NCBI RefSeq assembly: GCF_905171765.1
Contig: NC_053392.1
Coordinates: forward strand, 444,754,837-444,818,836
DNA: 64,000 nucleotides
Direction of reading: 5' to 3'
Source of the DNA: Bufo bufo
Lineage: Eukaryota; Chordata; Amphibia; Anura; Bufonidae
Part shown: positions 30,791 to 42,567 of the stretch, piece after piece
How positions within the stretch are numbered: position 1 is the stretch's first letter
Layout: every line of letters starts with the position of its first letter
Notes under the pieces: model-generated
The model's database searches: none
What the model was told of the DNA's origin: nothing
Seen by the model: only the letters and a program-made list of their open reading frames with translations
Position numbers and translations under genes: made by a program

Positions 30791-31425
30791 ATGTTCACGA
30801 TCCAATTGGATATCTGATCTATCAACTTTTGATGTTCTTTTCTGCGCATACCATGTTAATCACGGTTAGCGGCGAATCAGGGTTCCACGCCAGAGAGGGA
30901 GCGTGAGAAAGAGAGACCACATCCAAGGGAGATCAATGGATGAAATTTAATTGTGATCGAGCGGAAATGTGGGATAAGCTATTAAAACTGAAGAATTGAA
31001 GGAAAGGAGGGGGCGAGCAGCAATTACCCACTCCCGACTCGGGGAGGTAGTGACGATAAATAACTATACAAGACTCTTAAGATGCCCTGTTATTGGAATG
31101 ATTAATAAAACATTATTGGGAATGTCACTGGGGTATTTTGGATTTAAAAACGTTAGACAGGTGAGGCCCTGCTGCCACTTTGTTGACTCTAGATAACTTC
31201 TGCCTGATCGCACGTCCCCGTGACGTCCACGATACATTTGGATATCTACTCTATCAACTTTTGATGTTCTTTTCTGAGCCTACCATGTTGATCACGGTTA
31301 TCGGCGAATCAAGATTTCTCGCCGGAGAGGGAGTGTGAGAAAGGAATACCACATCCAAGGGAGGTCAATGGCTGCAATGTGATCGAGCTGAAATGTGGGA
31401 CAAGTTATTAAAGCAGAAGGATCGA
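30775..31425. repeat. Two-copy duplication of about 430-bp spacing
   Basis: CGCACGTCCCC(A/G)TGA, TATCAACTTTTGATGTTCTT and AAATGTGGGA(T/C)AAG occur at about 30779 and again at about 31209. The 220-bp copies are 85-90 percent alike by eye and are separated by unique sequence. Confidence 0.75.
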
Positions 31426-31464
31426 ATTAAAGGGCCAATTAAAGATGAATTTTACAAATTTAAT

Positions 31465-31860
31465 TCCCTGTCACCTATGCAAAGCAGGGGGTTTTCATTG
31501 CCAGAAAAGGGTTAATGTCACCCACCAAAGGGTTTTATTCATGGCAAAAATTGTAAAATATCCCCCAAGAATGTAACAGAAAAATTAATGAAATTTATTA
31601 ACCTGTCTACTAGGTAGAGCAGTGGTATATCACAGCCAAAAATTGGTGAATTTCACCCGAAAATGTAACAGGCAAATTAGTGAAATGTTTTTACCTGTCT
31701 ACTAGGTATAGCAGTGGTATAGCACACCCAAAAATTGGTGAATTTCACCCGAATATGTAACAGACAAATGCATATATTATTTTTTTACCTGTCTACTAGG
31801 TACAGTAGGGGTATATCACACCCAAAAAGTGATGAATTTCACCCGAATATGTAACATAAA
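31465..31860. repeat. About 93-bp tandem array in hAT copy 2
   Basis: ACCTGTCTACTAGGTA occurs at about 31601, 31693 and 31787, with a degenerate first unit; each is followed by GTGAATTTCACCCGAA. Function unknown; comparable in position to the arrays beside the intact hAT gene but unrelated in sequence. Confidence 0.85.
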
Positions 31861-32639
31861 ATAAAATAAATACAATTAAAAAAAAAAAATTTGATTTATG
31901 AGGTGGCGGTCCATATGGAGTAGGAGTTTGAGGAGGCAGTGGACATGGCAGTGTAGGTGGAAGCGGCGGTGGAGGAGGACGAGGTAGCCAACACTGGTTT
32001 TTGGTTTACATTTTTAATTTTTTTTTTATTAGGGTACACTCCAAAAGAGTGTGAAATATCCAAAATACAACAATGAGCAATTGCGCTGTAGTATAACAAT
32101 GGCTGGTTAACTCCTTAAGGACACAGCCTTATTTCACCTTAAGGACCAGGCCAATGTCACTTTAAGTGGTGATAACTTTAAAACGCTTTGACTTATCCAG
32201 GCCATTCTGCGATTTTTTTTTCATCACATATTGTACTTCATGACGCTGGTAAAATAAAGTAAAAAAAAATCATTTTTATTTATAAAAAAATACCAAATTT
32301 AGCAAAAATTTTATAAAAATGGCAAATTTCCAAGTTTCAAATTCTCTACTTCTATAATACATAGTAATACCTCCAAAAATAGTTATTACTTTACATTCCC
32401 CATATGTCCACTTCATGTTTAGATCATTTTGGGAATGATATTTTATTTTTTGGGGATGTTACAAGGCTTAGAAGTTTAGAAGCAAATCTTGAAATTTTTC
32501 AGAAATTTTCAAAAACCCAATTTTTAGGGCCCAGTTCAGGTCTGAAGTCACTTTGTGAGGCTTACATAATAGAAACCACCCAAAAATAACCCAATTCTAG
32601 AAACTACACCCCTCAAGGTATTCAAAACTGATTTTACAA

Positions 32640-33566
32640 ACTTTGTTAACCCTTTAGGTGTTCCACAAGAATTCATGGAAAATAGAGATACAATTTCAAA
32701 ATGTCACTTTTTTGGCAGATTTTCCATCTAAACAATTTTTTTTTTCAGTTACAAAGCAAGGGTTAACAGCCAAACCAAACTCAAAATTTATGGCTCTTAT
32801 TCTGTAGTTTACAGAAACACCCCATATGTGGTCGTAAACCGCTGTACGGGCACATGGCAGGGCGCAGAAGGAAAGGTATGCCATACGGTTTTTGGAAGGC
32901 AGGTTTTGCTGGACTGATTTTTTTGACACCATGTCCCATCTGAAGCCCACCTTATGCACCCCTAGAGTAGAAACTCCATAAAAGTAACCCCATCGAAGAA
33001 ACTACACCCCTCAAGGTATACAAAACTGATTTTACAAACGTCGTTAACCCTTTAGGTGTTCCACAAGAATTAATGGAAAATAGAGATACAATTTAAAAAT
33101 TTCACTTTTTTGGCAGATTTTCCATTTTAATAATTTTTTTTCAGTTACAAAGCAAGGGTTAACAGCCAAACCAAACTCAATATTTATGGCCCTGATTCTG
33201 TAGTTTACAGAAACACCCCATATGTGGTCGTAAACTACTGTACGGGCACACGGCAGGGCGCAAAAGGAAAGGTATGCCATACGGTTTTTGGAAGGCAGAT
33301 TTTGCTGGACTGTTTTTTTTGACACCATGTCCCATTTGAAGCCCACCTGATGCACCCCTAGAGTAGAAACTCCATAAAAGTGACCCCATCTAAGAAACTA
33401 CACCCCTCAAGGTATTCAAAACTGATTTTTAAAACGTCGTTAACCCTTTAGGTGTTCCACAAGAGTTATTGGCAAATGGAGATGAAATTTCTGAATTTCA
33501 ATTTTTTGGCAAATTTTCCATTTTAATCCATTTTTTCCAGTAACAAAGCAAGGATTAACAGCCAAA
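32640..33566. repeat. About 398-bp tandem repeat (2.3 units) in family C
   Basis: GTTAACCCTTTAGGTGTTCC starts units at about 32646, 33045 and 33441; each includes CACTTTTTTGGCAGATTTTC and CACCCCATATGTGGTCGTAA. The PLE inserted in the third unit. Confidence 0.88.
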
Positions 33567-33581
33567 CAAAACTCAATATTT

Positions 33582-34059
33582 GTATTTAAGATACTGCGCT
33601 GAAGGACAATTTTTAAAGATAGATGTTACTATACAGGTATTGCAACTGGGTGCAGGCTGGCATGCGAAGATATGTCACTATACAGGTATTTGAGCTGGTT
33701 GGAGACCGCTTACCTGTAGTGAAGACTTCAGTAGCGTGCTTTTGTCTGCGTCCCTGTAGTTTCGGAAAGTCGGCTTTTTTCCTTTTCCTTTTCTTTTCTC
33801 TAGTTTTTTGCTGTTGCTTTCTTGCTTTGGTTATCAGTTCGTTTTTTCTTTTTTCTTTATTCTTTGTCGATGCTTCGGGTCAGGATGGGGTAATCCAGCT
33901 GCAGGATGGATCGGCGTGCTGCCTCGTGCCCCGGCCGGTGGCGCGCTGCAGCCGCAGGTGGAGGTGTGTGTAGGGGAGTGGTTGGCGCTCACTTGGAGTT
34001 AGTTAGTGACGTCACTAAAGCGGTCGAACTATGACCGACAGGTGCCAGGTATCCTTCTC
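33582..34059. repeat. Left inverted arm of the PLE
   Basis: Reverse complement of 37689-38166; begins GTATTTAAGATACTGCGCTG and ends GGTATCCTTCTC. The two arms differ by only a few bases (for example CGAAGATATG vs TGCAAAGATATG context). Confidence 0.95.
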
Positions 34060-34109
34060 AATCTATCTTTGGATCCAATTCCATAAAAAATTCTAAAAAC
34101 AACAACCAT

Positions 34110-35581
34110 GTGGATTCCCACTTTCCATTCATTAGAAATACCTTGCGACATTTAGAAGACCTGCTAACTATAGAACTAAAAGACCTATGGGAGATAATGA
34201 CATTGGAAAAATATCTGGAGTGGAACATTGTGCCAAAAGGACTGAAAGTAGAAAAAACCCTATCAGGAGACATGGGTGATAAAGAGATTATCACTGAATG
34301 GAATCAGATGTTCCATGACTTCTCAAAGAAAGCCATCAGCTTCATCATCCATAAAAGAAAGCAGAGACTCACATCCATGAGTAAAGAAATATGCACAGCC
34401 TTTGAAAAAATACGTCCTTGGAAAGACGACCCAAGCATACAACCCCTGGTTGACAATATAAGAACAAGACTATACAACAAAGAAATAGAAATAAAAGAAA
34501 AGAAAATGTGGAAATTCAATAGAGACTCATTACCAACGCACATATTCAATCATGAACAAACTGAAGATCTCAGCGCTCTAGAAACTATAGATGAATTATC
34601 TATAGAAACATCAAACATTGAAGACACATCCTTCTCAGTATACAACCATACAGAGGAGGTCAACACAGAGGATAATGACACAGACCTTCCACCAGCTACC
34701 ATTAATCGCGTGACAATAGAAGCCCAGATACATAACACCAGCATCGTGCAACATAATAGATATAGTCCATTGAGCCAACTAAGAGATGATAACATAAACC
34801 AAAACGGTGACATACAACCAATAACTAAGCCAAAAAAGAGAACAGAAACTACAAGCAACAGGATTGAGGGGAAAGGTGAGAGATTCTCACTAAGAAAACA
34901 CAATACAAATATATCATACAGCGAAGCATTGACAAATGGAAAACATCCTGGAGAAACAGGGGAAGATACAGCAGATATACAGTCAGCGACAAATGAGGAA
35001 ACTAATCAGGAAAATCAAGAACATCTGGAAACAACAAGAAGAAAGAAAGACAGCATCAAAAAAACAGTAAAAAAGGATTTTTTTCAGGTCCGAAAAAATA
35101 CAAACAAAAAAGGGGATGCAGAGGGGGGAAATTCTCCAAAAAAAAGAAAAAACCAATAGGGAAAACAGAAACAGAGGAAAAATGGGGACAAAAAATATAT
35201 AATCTTAGCGACCACATTTTAAAACCAGGGGAGGAAAAAATCCTCAAAAAGGGACTAAAATTCGCCCCCACGGTACACCTCAACAAATTTGAGGCATTTA
35301 TTGGGGTGAGAAAATTCATGAGGAATCTAGCCCTGAAAAAATATTTTATAAAAAAATCTGCAAATAATCAAATACCCCAAAAAAACCAACACATAGATAT
35401 ATGTAAAGATACAGAGGAGGAGCTGACAGATATCTTCAAACACACCAATTTAAAGCCTAAATCACGATATAACCCCTTACAGGAATACTCCTCAGCCTTA
35501 AACAGTTTTATGAACCAAGTAACAAGGGACATAAGGAAAATCAAATACCCAAAAAACCCTCAATACATGCGCAATATTTAG
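34110..35581 (+). pseudogene. PLE polyprotein, N-terminal part
   Basis: Frame 34110-35159 encodes a Lys/Glu-rich, low-complexity N-terminus (NRDSLPTHIFN; ending SPKKRKNQ, a nuclear-signal-like basic patch). A stop/frame change at 35157 leads into IYNLSDHILKPGEEKIL and KKGLKFAPTVHLNKFEAF, a block conserved at the start of PLE RT proteins, running to a stop at 35581. The catalytic domain begins just downstream in another frame. Confidence 0.8.
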
Positions 35582-35589
35582 GAGGAAGA

Positions 35590-36699
35590 ATAGAAAGCCA
35601 TCTTCAGCATGCAAAAAGACCACAATATCATCATACGCCCAGCTGACAAAGGGGGGGGGGCATTGTCCTACTCAACACCGAGAACTACAAAAAGGAAACT
35701 GAAAATATCTTAAGGGATGTAAGGACATACAAAAAATTAAAAAGTGACCCCACTGAACTGTTCAAAAAACAACTAAAAGGGCTAGTCCAAAAAGGGAGAG
35801 ATATAGGCATTTTTAATAAAAAAGAAGCAATTTTTATAAACAATATTCATCCAAAAATTGCTGTACTATACCACAATCCTAAAATGCACAAAAATATAAA
35901 AGACCCACCAGGGAGACCTATTGTGTCAGGCATTGACTGTCTTACTAGCTCACTATCCAAATATATTGATCAGCAATTACAACCCTATGTGCAGGTACTA
36001 CCAACCTATCTGAAAGATACCCAACATACTCTACAAATTCTTAACAATATAGAATGGAAAGATAATTATATAATGGGCACACTGGATGTAAAATCATTAT
36101 ACACCGTGATAGAAAACAGAAAAGGAGTGGACGCTGTTCAACACTTTTTAACAAAAAAAGGAGAAATGCCTGAAACACAAATTAACTTCTTGGGAGAATG
36201 CATTATGTTCATTTTAACCAAAAATTATTTTTTATACAATGAACAATTTTACTTACAGACGTGGGGTACCGCGATGGGGACGAGATTCGCACCGGGGTTC
36301 GCTAACCTATATGTCAGGTGGTGGGAGGAGTTAACCATCCACCCAGGTGGCGCCCCCCGTGCGGGTCTCGTCCTCTGGCGACGTTTTATCGACGATATTG
36401 TTTTTATATGGGATGGGGGGGAAACAAAACTACTGGAATTTTTAAATGATATAAAAAAAAAAGATTTTTATTTGGAATTTAGCTCTACATACAGTAGTAA
36501 AGAAATTAACTTTTTGGATCTAACCATTTACATAGAGGGAAGTAAATTACTCACCAAGACCTACAGCAAACCGACGGATGGGAACAGCTTCATATCGATG
36601 AACAGCTGCCACCTTCCCAAATGGCTGGAAAACATCCCGCGGAGCCAATTCATGCGGCTAAGACGTAACTGCACAGAAATACAGGAATATGAAAAGTAG
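35590..36699 (+). pseudogene. PLE reverse transcriptase domain
   Basis: Telomerase-related RT. Motifs in order: NIIIRPADKGGG, YHNPKMHKNIKDPPGRPIVS, GTLDVKSLYTVI (motif A Asp), TAMGTRFAPGFANLY (motif B), LWRRFIDDIVFIW (motif C, with the catalytic DD), and INFLDLTIYIEG plus TYSKPTDGNSF. A G run at about 35649-35658 shifts the frame before the ADKGGG block, and a single TAG at 36697-36699 separates it from the endonuclease part in the same frame. Confidence 0.92.
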
Positions 36700-37555
36700 G
36701 CAGACACCCTACAGAAAAAATTGGAACATAAGGGATACGATACAACAAAATTATCGGAGCAAAAAATTGAAATAAACCAACTAAACAGACAAACTCTATT
36801 AACAGCTAACAAGAGACATGATGACAAAAATATAAATTCTCTGGATATTGGAACCAACACAGTAATCCCACCCATTATAACACCGTATAGTGATCAGGTC
36901 CCAACATTCAAAAGAATAGTAAAAAGACACTGGGACATTCTTAAAGAGGACAAAATAATAGGAGAACTTATCCCAAAAGACCCAAAATTTTTATTTAGAA
37001 GGGCACAAAATATAGGTAACATGATTGCCTCAACAGGCAGATGTACAGGAACCAATGTAAGGGAAAAAAATCAGAAATCAAAAGAAGGAGAATTAGGAGG
37101 GTTCCATCCGTGCAGAACCTGTAGAGGATGCAAAACATCTAACAATAATAAAAAAATAATAACAGAAATCACCAACTCAGAGGGATCCTATAAACATACC
37201 ATAAAACACTTCATTACATGCAACAGTAAAGGGGTCATATATACCTTAACATGTCCCTGCAATAAAATCTACGTGGGCCACACCAAAAGAACCCTAAAGA
37301 AAAGAATAGGAGAACATGTATACAACATAAGCAGAAAATACGAAGGACATCCATTATCACGTCACTACAGTATAAAGCATGGGGGAAACTTTGCTGGATC
37401 CCGATTTTGTGGGGTGGAAATAATACCACCTAATAAGAGGGGGGGGGGATTACATCAAGGAGATGTCAAAAAAGGAATCCAAATGGATATTTAACATGGA
37501 CAGCCTAATACCAAACGGACTAAATGCGGAGCTGGAACTGTTCGCTTTTGAATAG
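36700..37555 (+). pseudogene. PLE linker and GIY-YIG endonuclease
   Basis: Continues as HWDILKEDKIIGELIPKDP, RRAQNIGNMIAST and a Cys-rich patch (CRTCRGCKTS), then GVIYTLTCPCNKIYVGHTKR (the GIY...YVG pair), KKRIGEHVYNI and GHPLSRHYSIKHGG. A second G run near 37440 shifts the frame; the expected C-terminus (SKWIFNMDSLIPNG ... ELELFAFE) is readable in the other frame and ends TAG at 37553-37555. Confidence 0.9.
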
Positions 37556-37649
37556 GTGTATGACACCGAATCCATGCAGGATTGGCAGGGAAGAGGTTAA
37601 AGCTCTGGAGAAGTACCTATAAAAAGGGTGCATGAACAGCCAGGCAACA

Positions 37650-37691
37650 CTCCCTGAGGAAGAACAGCGTTCTGTTCGAAACGCGTTGGAG
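37650..37691 (+). ncRNA. Hammerhead-ribozyme-like motif at the PLE 3' arm
   Basis: Core CTGAGGA (37654-37660), stem II GAACAG/CTGTTC with loop CGTT (37662-37677), GAAA (37678-37681), minimal stem III ACG/CGT, and stem I CTCC (37650-37653) pairing with GGAG (37688-37691). This follows the CUGANGA...GAAA...UH type-I layout; PLEs are known to carry such motifs. One unpaired A precedes stem II and stem III has no loop, so self-cleavage would be weak or need dimers. Predicted cleavage is after 37687, 1 nt from the inverted-arm boundary. Confidence 0.55.
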
Positions 37692-38166
37692 AAGGATACC
37701 TGGCACCTGTCGGTCATAGTTCGACCGCTTTAGTGACATCACTAACTAACTCCAAGTGAGCGCCAACCACTCCCCTACACACACCTCCACCTGCGGCTGC
37801 AGCGCGCCACCGGCCGGGGCACGAGGCAGCACGCCGATCCATCCTGCAGCTGGATTACCCCATCCTGACCCGAAGCATCGACAAAGAATAAAGAAAAAAG
37901 AAAAAACGAACTGATAACCAAAGCAAGAAAGCAACAGCAAAAAACTAGAGAAAAGAAAAGGAAAAGGAAAAAAGCCGACTTTCCGAAACTACAGGGACGC
38001 AGACAAAAGCACGCTACTGAAGTCTTCACTACAGGTAAGCGGTCTCCAACCAGCTCAAATACCTGTATAGTGACATATCTTTGCATGCCAGCCTGCACCC
38101 AGTTGCAATACCTGTATAGTAACATCTATCTTTAAAAATTGTCCTTCAGCGCAGTATCTTAAATAC
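37689..38166. repeat. Right inverted arm of the PLE
   Basis: Starts GAGAAGGATACCTGG immediately after the hammerhead-like motif and ends CAGTATCTTAAATAC; inverted copy of 33582-34059. A 104-bp tail (38167-38270) follows before the TSD. Confidence 0.95.
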
Positions 38167-38499
38167 ATTTCATTGCCTTTCCTGTGCGGCAGTTTTGTGT
38201 GGTTCTTGCCGCGATACCGCTGCTACTTGCAAACAGCATCCACTGAGCGCCACCCATGCAATTCTTCTATCAAAACTCAATATTTATGGCCCTGATTCTG
38301 TAGTTTACAGAAACACCCCATATGTGGTAGTAAACTGCTTTACCGGCACACGGCAGGGCGCAGAAGGAAAGGAATGCCATACGGTTTTTGGAAGGCAGGT
38401 TTTGCTGGACTGTTTTTTTTTACACCATGTCCCATTTGAAGCCCCCCTGATGCACCCCTAGAGTAGAAACTCCAAAAAAGTGACCCCATTTTAGAAACT

Positions 38500-40110
38500 A
38501 CGGGATAGGGTGGAAGTTTTGTTGGTACTAGTTTAGGGTACATATGATTTTTGGTTGCTTTATATTACACTTTTTGTGAGGCAAGATAACAAGAAATAGC
38601 TGTTTTGGCACCGTTTTTATTTTTTGTTATTTACAACATTCATCTGACAGATTAGATCATGTGGTATTTTTATAGACCAGGTTGTCACGGACGCGGCGAT
38701 ACCCAATAAGTATACTTTTTATTTATTTATGTAAGTTTTACACAATGATTTCATTTTTGAAGCAAAAAAAAAATCATGTTTTAGCGTTTCCATAGTCTGA
38801 GAGCCATAATTTTTTCAGTTTTTGGGCGATTGGGTAGGGTATGATTTTTGCGGGATGAGATGACGGTTTTATTGGCACTATTTTTGGTGCGTGTGACTTT
38901 TTGATCGCTTGCTATTACACATTTTGTGATGTAAGGTGACAAAAAATTGTTTATTTAGCACAGTTTTTATTTTAAATCTTTTACAGTGTTAATCTAAAGG
39001 GTTGGGTCATGTGATATTTTTAGAGAGCCGGTCGATACAGACGCGGCGATACCTAATATGTATACTTTTTTTTTATTTATGTGAGTTTTACACAATGATT
39101 TCAATTTTGAAGCAAAATAAATCATGTTTTAGTGTTTCCATAGTCTGAGAGCCATAATTTTTTCAGTTTTTTGGGCGATTACCTTGGGTAGGGTATGATT
39201 TTTGCGGGATGAGATGACGGTTTTATTGTCAGTATTTTGGGGTGCGTGTGACTTTTTGATCGCTTGCTATTGCACATTTTGTGATGTAAAGTGACAAAAA
39301 ATTGTGTGTTTAGCACAGTTTTTGTTGAAAATTGTTTACAATGTTCATTTGAGGGGTTAGGTCATGTGATATTTTTATAGAGCCCGTCAATACGGACGCG
39401 GCGATACCTAATATCTATAATTTTTTTTATTTCTGTAAGTTTTACACAATAATATCATTTTTGAAACAAAAAAAAAATCATGTTTTAGTGTCTCCATAGT
39501 CTGAGAGCCATAGTTCTTTAAATTTTTGGGTGATTATCTTAGGTAGGGTCTCATTTTTTGCGGGATGAGATTACGGTTTTATTGGCGCTATTTTGGGGTG
39601 CGTGTGACTTTTTGATCACTTTTTGATCACTAAGGTGACAAAAAATGGTTTATTTAGCACAGTTTTTTTTATTTAATTTTTTACGGTGTTCATCTGAGGG
39701 GTTAGGTCATGTGATATGTTTATAAACCTGGTCGATACGGACACGGAGATACCTAATATGTATACTTTGTTTTTATTTATGTAAGTTTTACACAATAACA
39801 GCTTTTTTAAAACAAAAAAAATGATGTTTTAGTGTCTCCATATTCTGAGCCATAGTTTTTTTATTTTTTGTTCGATTGTGTCAGTTAGGGGCTAATTTTT
39901 GGCGGGATGAGGTGACGGTTAAATTGGTACTATTTTGGTGGGCAAACGCCTTTTTGATTGCTTGCTGTTGTACTTTTTGTGATGTAAAGTGACAAAAAAA
40001 TTGTTTATTTAGCACAGTTTTTATTTTTTACGGTGTTCATCTGAGGGGTTAGGTCATGTGATATGTTTATAGAGCCGGTCGATACGGACGCGGCGATACC
40101 TAATATGTAT
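38500..40110. repeat. About 350-bp tandem array (5 units) in family C
   Basis: GCGATACC(T/C)AATA recurs at about 38695, 39047, 39402, 39748 and 40093; each unit also holds GGTTAGGTCATGTGATAT-type sequence and ATCATGTTTTAGTGT. No ORF. Divergence between units is about 10 percent. Confidence 0.88.
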
Positions 40111-40284
40111 ACTTTTTTTCCCCCCTATTTTTTACCAATTTTTTTTAACTTTATTTGGGGGAAATTACGTTTTTGTTTATTTTACTTGAAACTTTTAATT
40201 TTTTTGGGGGAAAACTTTATTTTTTTCACTTAATTTTTTTCCCCACTTTGGGACTTGAACTTTTGGGGTCTAATCCTTTACAAT

Positions 40285-40755
40285 GCATTCCAATACTTTT
40301 GTATTGGAATGCATTGGCTGTATGAGTAATACTGTGTGTATTACTCATACAGCTTCCGGCCTGTCAGATCCAGGGGGCTGGATCTCACAGGCTCATCACC
40401 GGAAAGCAGCGCAATGCCTTCCTTAGACATCGCGCTGCCTTCCATGCCATCGGGTCCCCCCTACAGCCGCATGGGGACCCGATGGCACCGCTACACGCCA
40501 CCACCGCAACTTCGAAAAGCCGCAAACCGCAGGCCTGAATTGACCTGCGGTTTGCGGCGATCGCCGACATGGGGGGGGGTCACGGGACCCCCCCGGGAAT
40601 TTAGCCGAAGTGCCTGCTCAATGATTTGAGCAGGCACCGGCTTCCGATCACCGCCCGCTGAGTGACGGTGATCAGAAATACACAGGGCGTACAGGTACGC
40701 CCTGTGTCCTTAAGTACCAGAACATCAGGGCGTACCTGTACGCCCTGTGTCCGGA
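40285..40755. repeat. Hairpin cascade at the right end of family C
   Basis: Successive perfect or near-perfect hairpins: CATTCCAATACTTTTGTATTGGAATG; GCTGTATGAGTAATA / TATTACTCATACAGC; GCCATCGGGTCCCC / GGGGACCCGATGGC; CCGCAAACCGCAGG / CCTGCGGTTTGCGG; GGGGGGGTC / GACCCCCCC; GTGCCTGCTCA / TGAGCAGGCAC; and two CAGGGCGTAC...GTACGCCCTG hairpins (40681-40706, 40727-40750). These fill about 470 bp and end 5-10 bp from the TIR. Confidence 0.88.
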
Positions 40756-40835
40756 AGAGGTTAAGGCCGATATACATGTTTATTCTGCAAAAGGTACGGA
40801 CAAGTCCTGTAGGATCCATGCCTTGTTCATTTTAA

Positions 40836-41205
40836 AGGGTTTCTATCACTTCATATCACATATTTAGGTGTCAGACACTAGCGATCCGCTAGTGTCTGCT
40901 CTAACAAACCATCCTAATATGATAGGTTTTGGGGCAGCCGTTTTGCTAAAATAACAACTTATATCTATATGCTAATGAGCCTCTAGGTGCTATGGGGGCG
41001 TCATTAGCACCTAGAGGCTCCGTCTACCTTCCTAAACTGTCGCCTCCCAGCGCGTCCCTCCAGCCCGCCCATCTCCTGCTGCCTAGAGGCTCATTCAGCA
41101 GGAGATGGGCGGGCTAGATTATATTAGGATGGTTCAGTAGAGCAGACACTAGCGGATCGCTAGTGTCTGACACCTAAATATGTGATATGAAGTGATAGAA
41201 ACCCT
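40836..41205. mobile_element. TTAA MITE, 370 bp
   Basis: TTAA at 40832-40835 and 41206-41209; inverted ends AGGGTTTCTATCACTTCATA continuing for about 85 bp (TATCACATATTTAGGTGTCA, then a CACTAGCGATCCGCTAGTG core palindrome). Excision in silico restores hAT sequence GTTCATTTTAATGAACG, comparable to 5467-5480. Confidence 0.93.
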
Positions 41206-41209
41206 TTAA

Positions 41210-42567
41210 TGAACGTGAGCTTGTCCACATTGGCTGTGGACAGGCGGCTGCACTTGTCTGTGATAATGCCCCCTGCCGTGCTAAACACACGTTCAGACAA
41301 TACACTGGCTGCAGGGCAGGCCAGCACATCCAAGGCATAAAGGGCAAGCTCAGGCCATGTGCCCAATTTGGAGACCCAGAATTTGAAGGGGGCAGACCTG
41401 CTAAGACGTTCCATGTCAGCTGGTGAAGCTGGTTGTTGTGGCGTGCTGACAAAGCTTTTCCACAATTCGGCCATGCTAACCCTGCCTTCTTAGGTGCTGG
41501 TGGTGCCCCAGCTGCGTTGGCGGCCTCTTCCTCCTCCTCTGCCTTCGCCTTGTGCTTCCACTGTGCCCCCGGTGTCACGTGGGAATGCCAGCAGCAGCGC
41601 GTCTACCAGCGTGCGCTTGTACTCGCGCATCTTACGATAACGCTCCAGTGACGGAATTAAGGATGGTACGTTGTCCTTGTAATGGGGATCCAGCAGCGTA
41701 GCCACCCAGTAATCAGCACAAGTTAGAATGTGGGCAACTCGGCGGTCATTGGTGAGACACTGCCGCATGTAATAACTCATGTGTGCCAGGCTGCCCAGAG
41801 GCAACAAAAAGCTGTGTCCTCTGTATCCCCCCAGCCATGCACCAGTGATGGCCATGAGCTGGTTTGGGTGCCACCCTGCTGTGAACACGGTTCCTCCTCC
41901 TCCATTTCCTCCTCCTCATCCTCCACCTCGTCATCCTCCAGAATTGTGCCTTGGCTGGACAATTGTGTACCTGGTGTTTGTGGGTGCAGGAACCCACCCT
42001 CTGAGCCACTTGTGAATGAATGGCTGGAAACCCTATGAAATGATCCCTCTTCCTCCTCCTTCTCCTGTGCCACATCCTCTTCCATCATCGCAGCAGCGTT
42101 TTTTCAAGGAGGCATAGAAGTGGGATAGTAACGCTGAGAACGGCGTTATCGACACTGGCCATGTTAGTGGAGTAATCGAAACAACGCAACAAGGAACACA
42201 GGTCTCGCATGGAGGCCCAGTCATTGGTGGTGAAGTGGTGCTGTTCCGCAAAGCGACTCACCTGTGCGTGCTGCAGCTGAAATTCCACTATCGCCTGCTG
42301 CTGCTCGCACAGTCTGGCCAGCATGTGTAAGGTAGAGTTCCACCTTGTAGGCACGCCGCGGGCACGAGCGGGAAGGCCGAAGTTATGCTGCAGTCCAGAC
42401 AGGCGAGCAGCAGCAGGGTGAGAACACCGAAAGCGCGTACAGACGGCCCACACTTTATGCAGCAGCTCTGACATATCGGGGTAATTTTTAAGGAACCTCT
42501 GCACCACCAAATTCAGCACATGCGCTAGGCAAGGGATGTTCGTCAAACTGGCTAGTCCCAGAGCTGC
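41210..42567 (-). pseudogene. hAT copy 2 transposase, C-terminal half, frameshifted
   Basis: Same protein family as 5421-8912. From the C-terminus: TANVDKLTFIK, FSTAGGIITDKCSRLS, LDVLACPAASVLSERVF, the acidic insertion (DDEVEDEEEEMEEEE), LLRCFDYSTNMA, and LCEQQQAIVEFQLQHAQVS up to IPCLAHVLNLVVQRFL. Several frameshifts (about 41400, 41480, 41800, 42090) and a deletion after the ARARG segment. It continues at 49866 beyond the Tc1. Confidence 0.9.

Larger units (their letters stand above)
33582..38270 (+). mobile_element. Penelope-like element with 478-bp inverted arms, nearly complete
   Basis: A retroelement of the PLE class: reverse transcriptase plus GIY-YIG endonuclease. It is bounded by a 15-bp TSD (CAAAACTCAATATTT at 33567-33581 and 38271-38285). 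Inverted arms are 33582-34059 and 37689-38166, almost identical, followed by a 104-bp tail unique to the 3' side. The coding region needs only frame repairs at homopolymers and two point stops. Close identity of the arms and the clean TSD imply a fairly recent insertion. Confidence 0.9.
32111..40760. mobile_element. Family-C TTAA element, complete outline, carrying a PLE
   Basis: TTAA at 32107-32110 and 40761-40764. Ends are inverted: CTCCTTAAGGACACAG on the left and CTGTGTCCGGAAGAGG on the right. It has no transposase; the coding capacity inside belongs to the nested PLE. Layout: left arm with about 398-bp repeats, PLE (33582-38270), about 350-bp repeats, then a hairpin cascade next to the right end. 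Insertion is inside hAT copy 2 (CAATGGCTGG/GGCCGATATA). Probably mobilised by a piggyBac-type enzyme. Confidence 0.85.

Noticed and set aside
33623..33973. 116-codon open frame in the PLE left arm, mirrored at 37775-38125
   Set aside because: Duplicate because the arms are inverted copies; Phe/Cys-rich translation of T-rich DNA with no homology.
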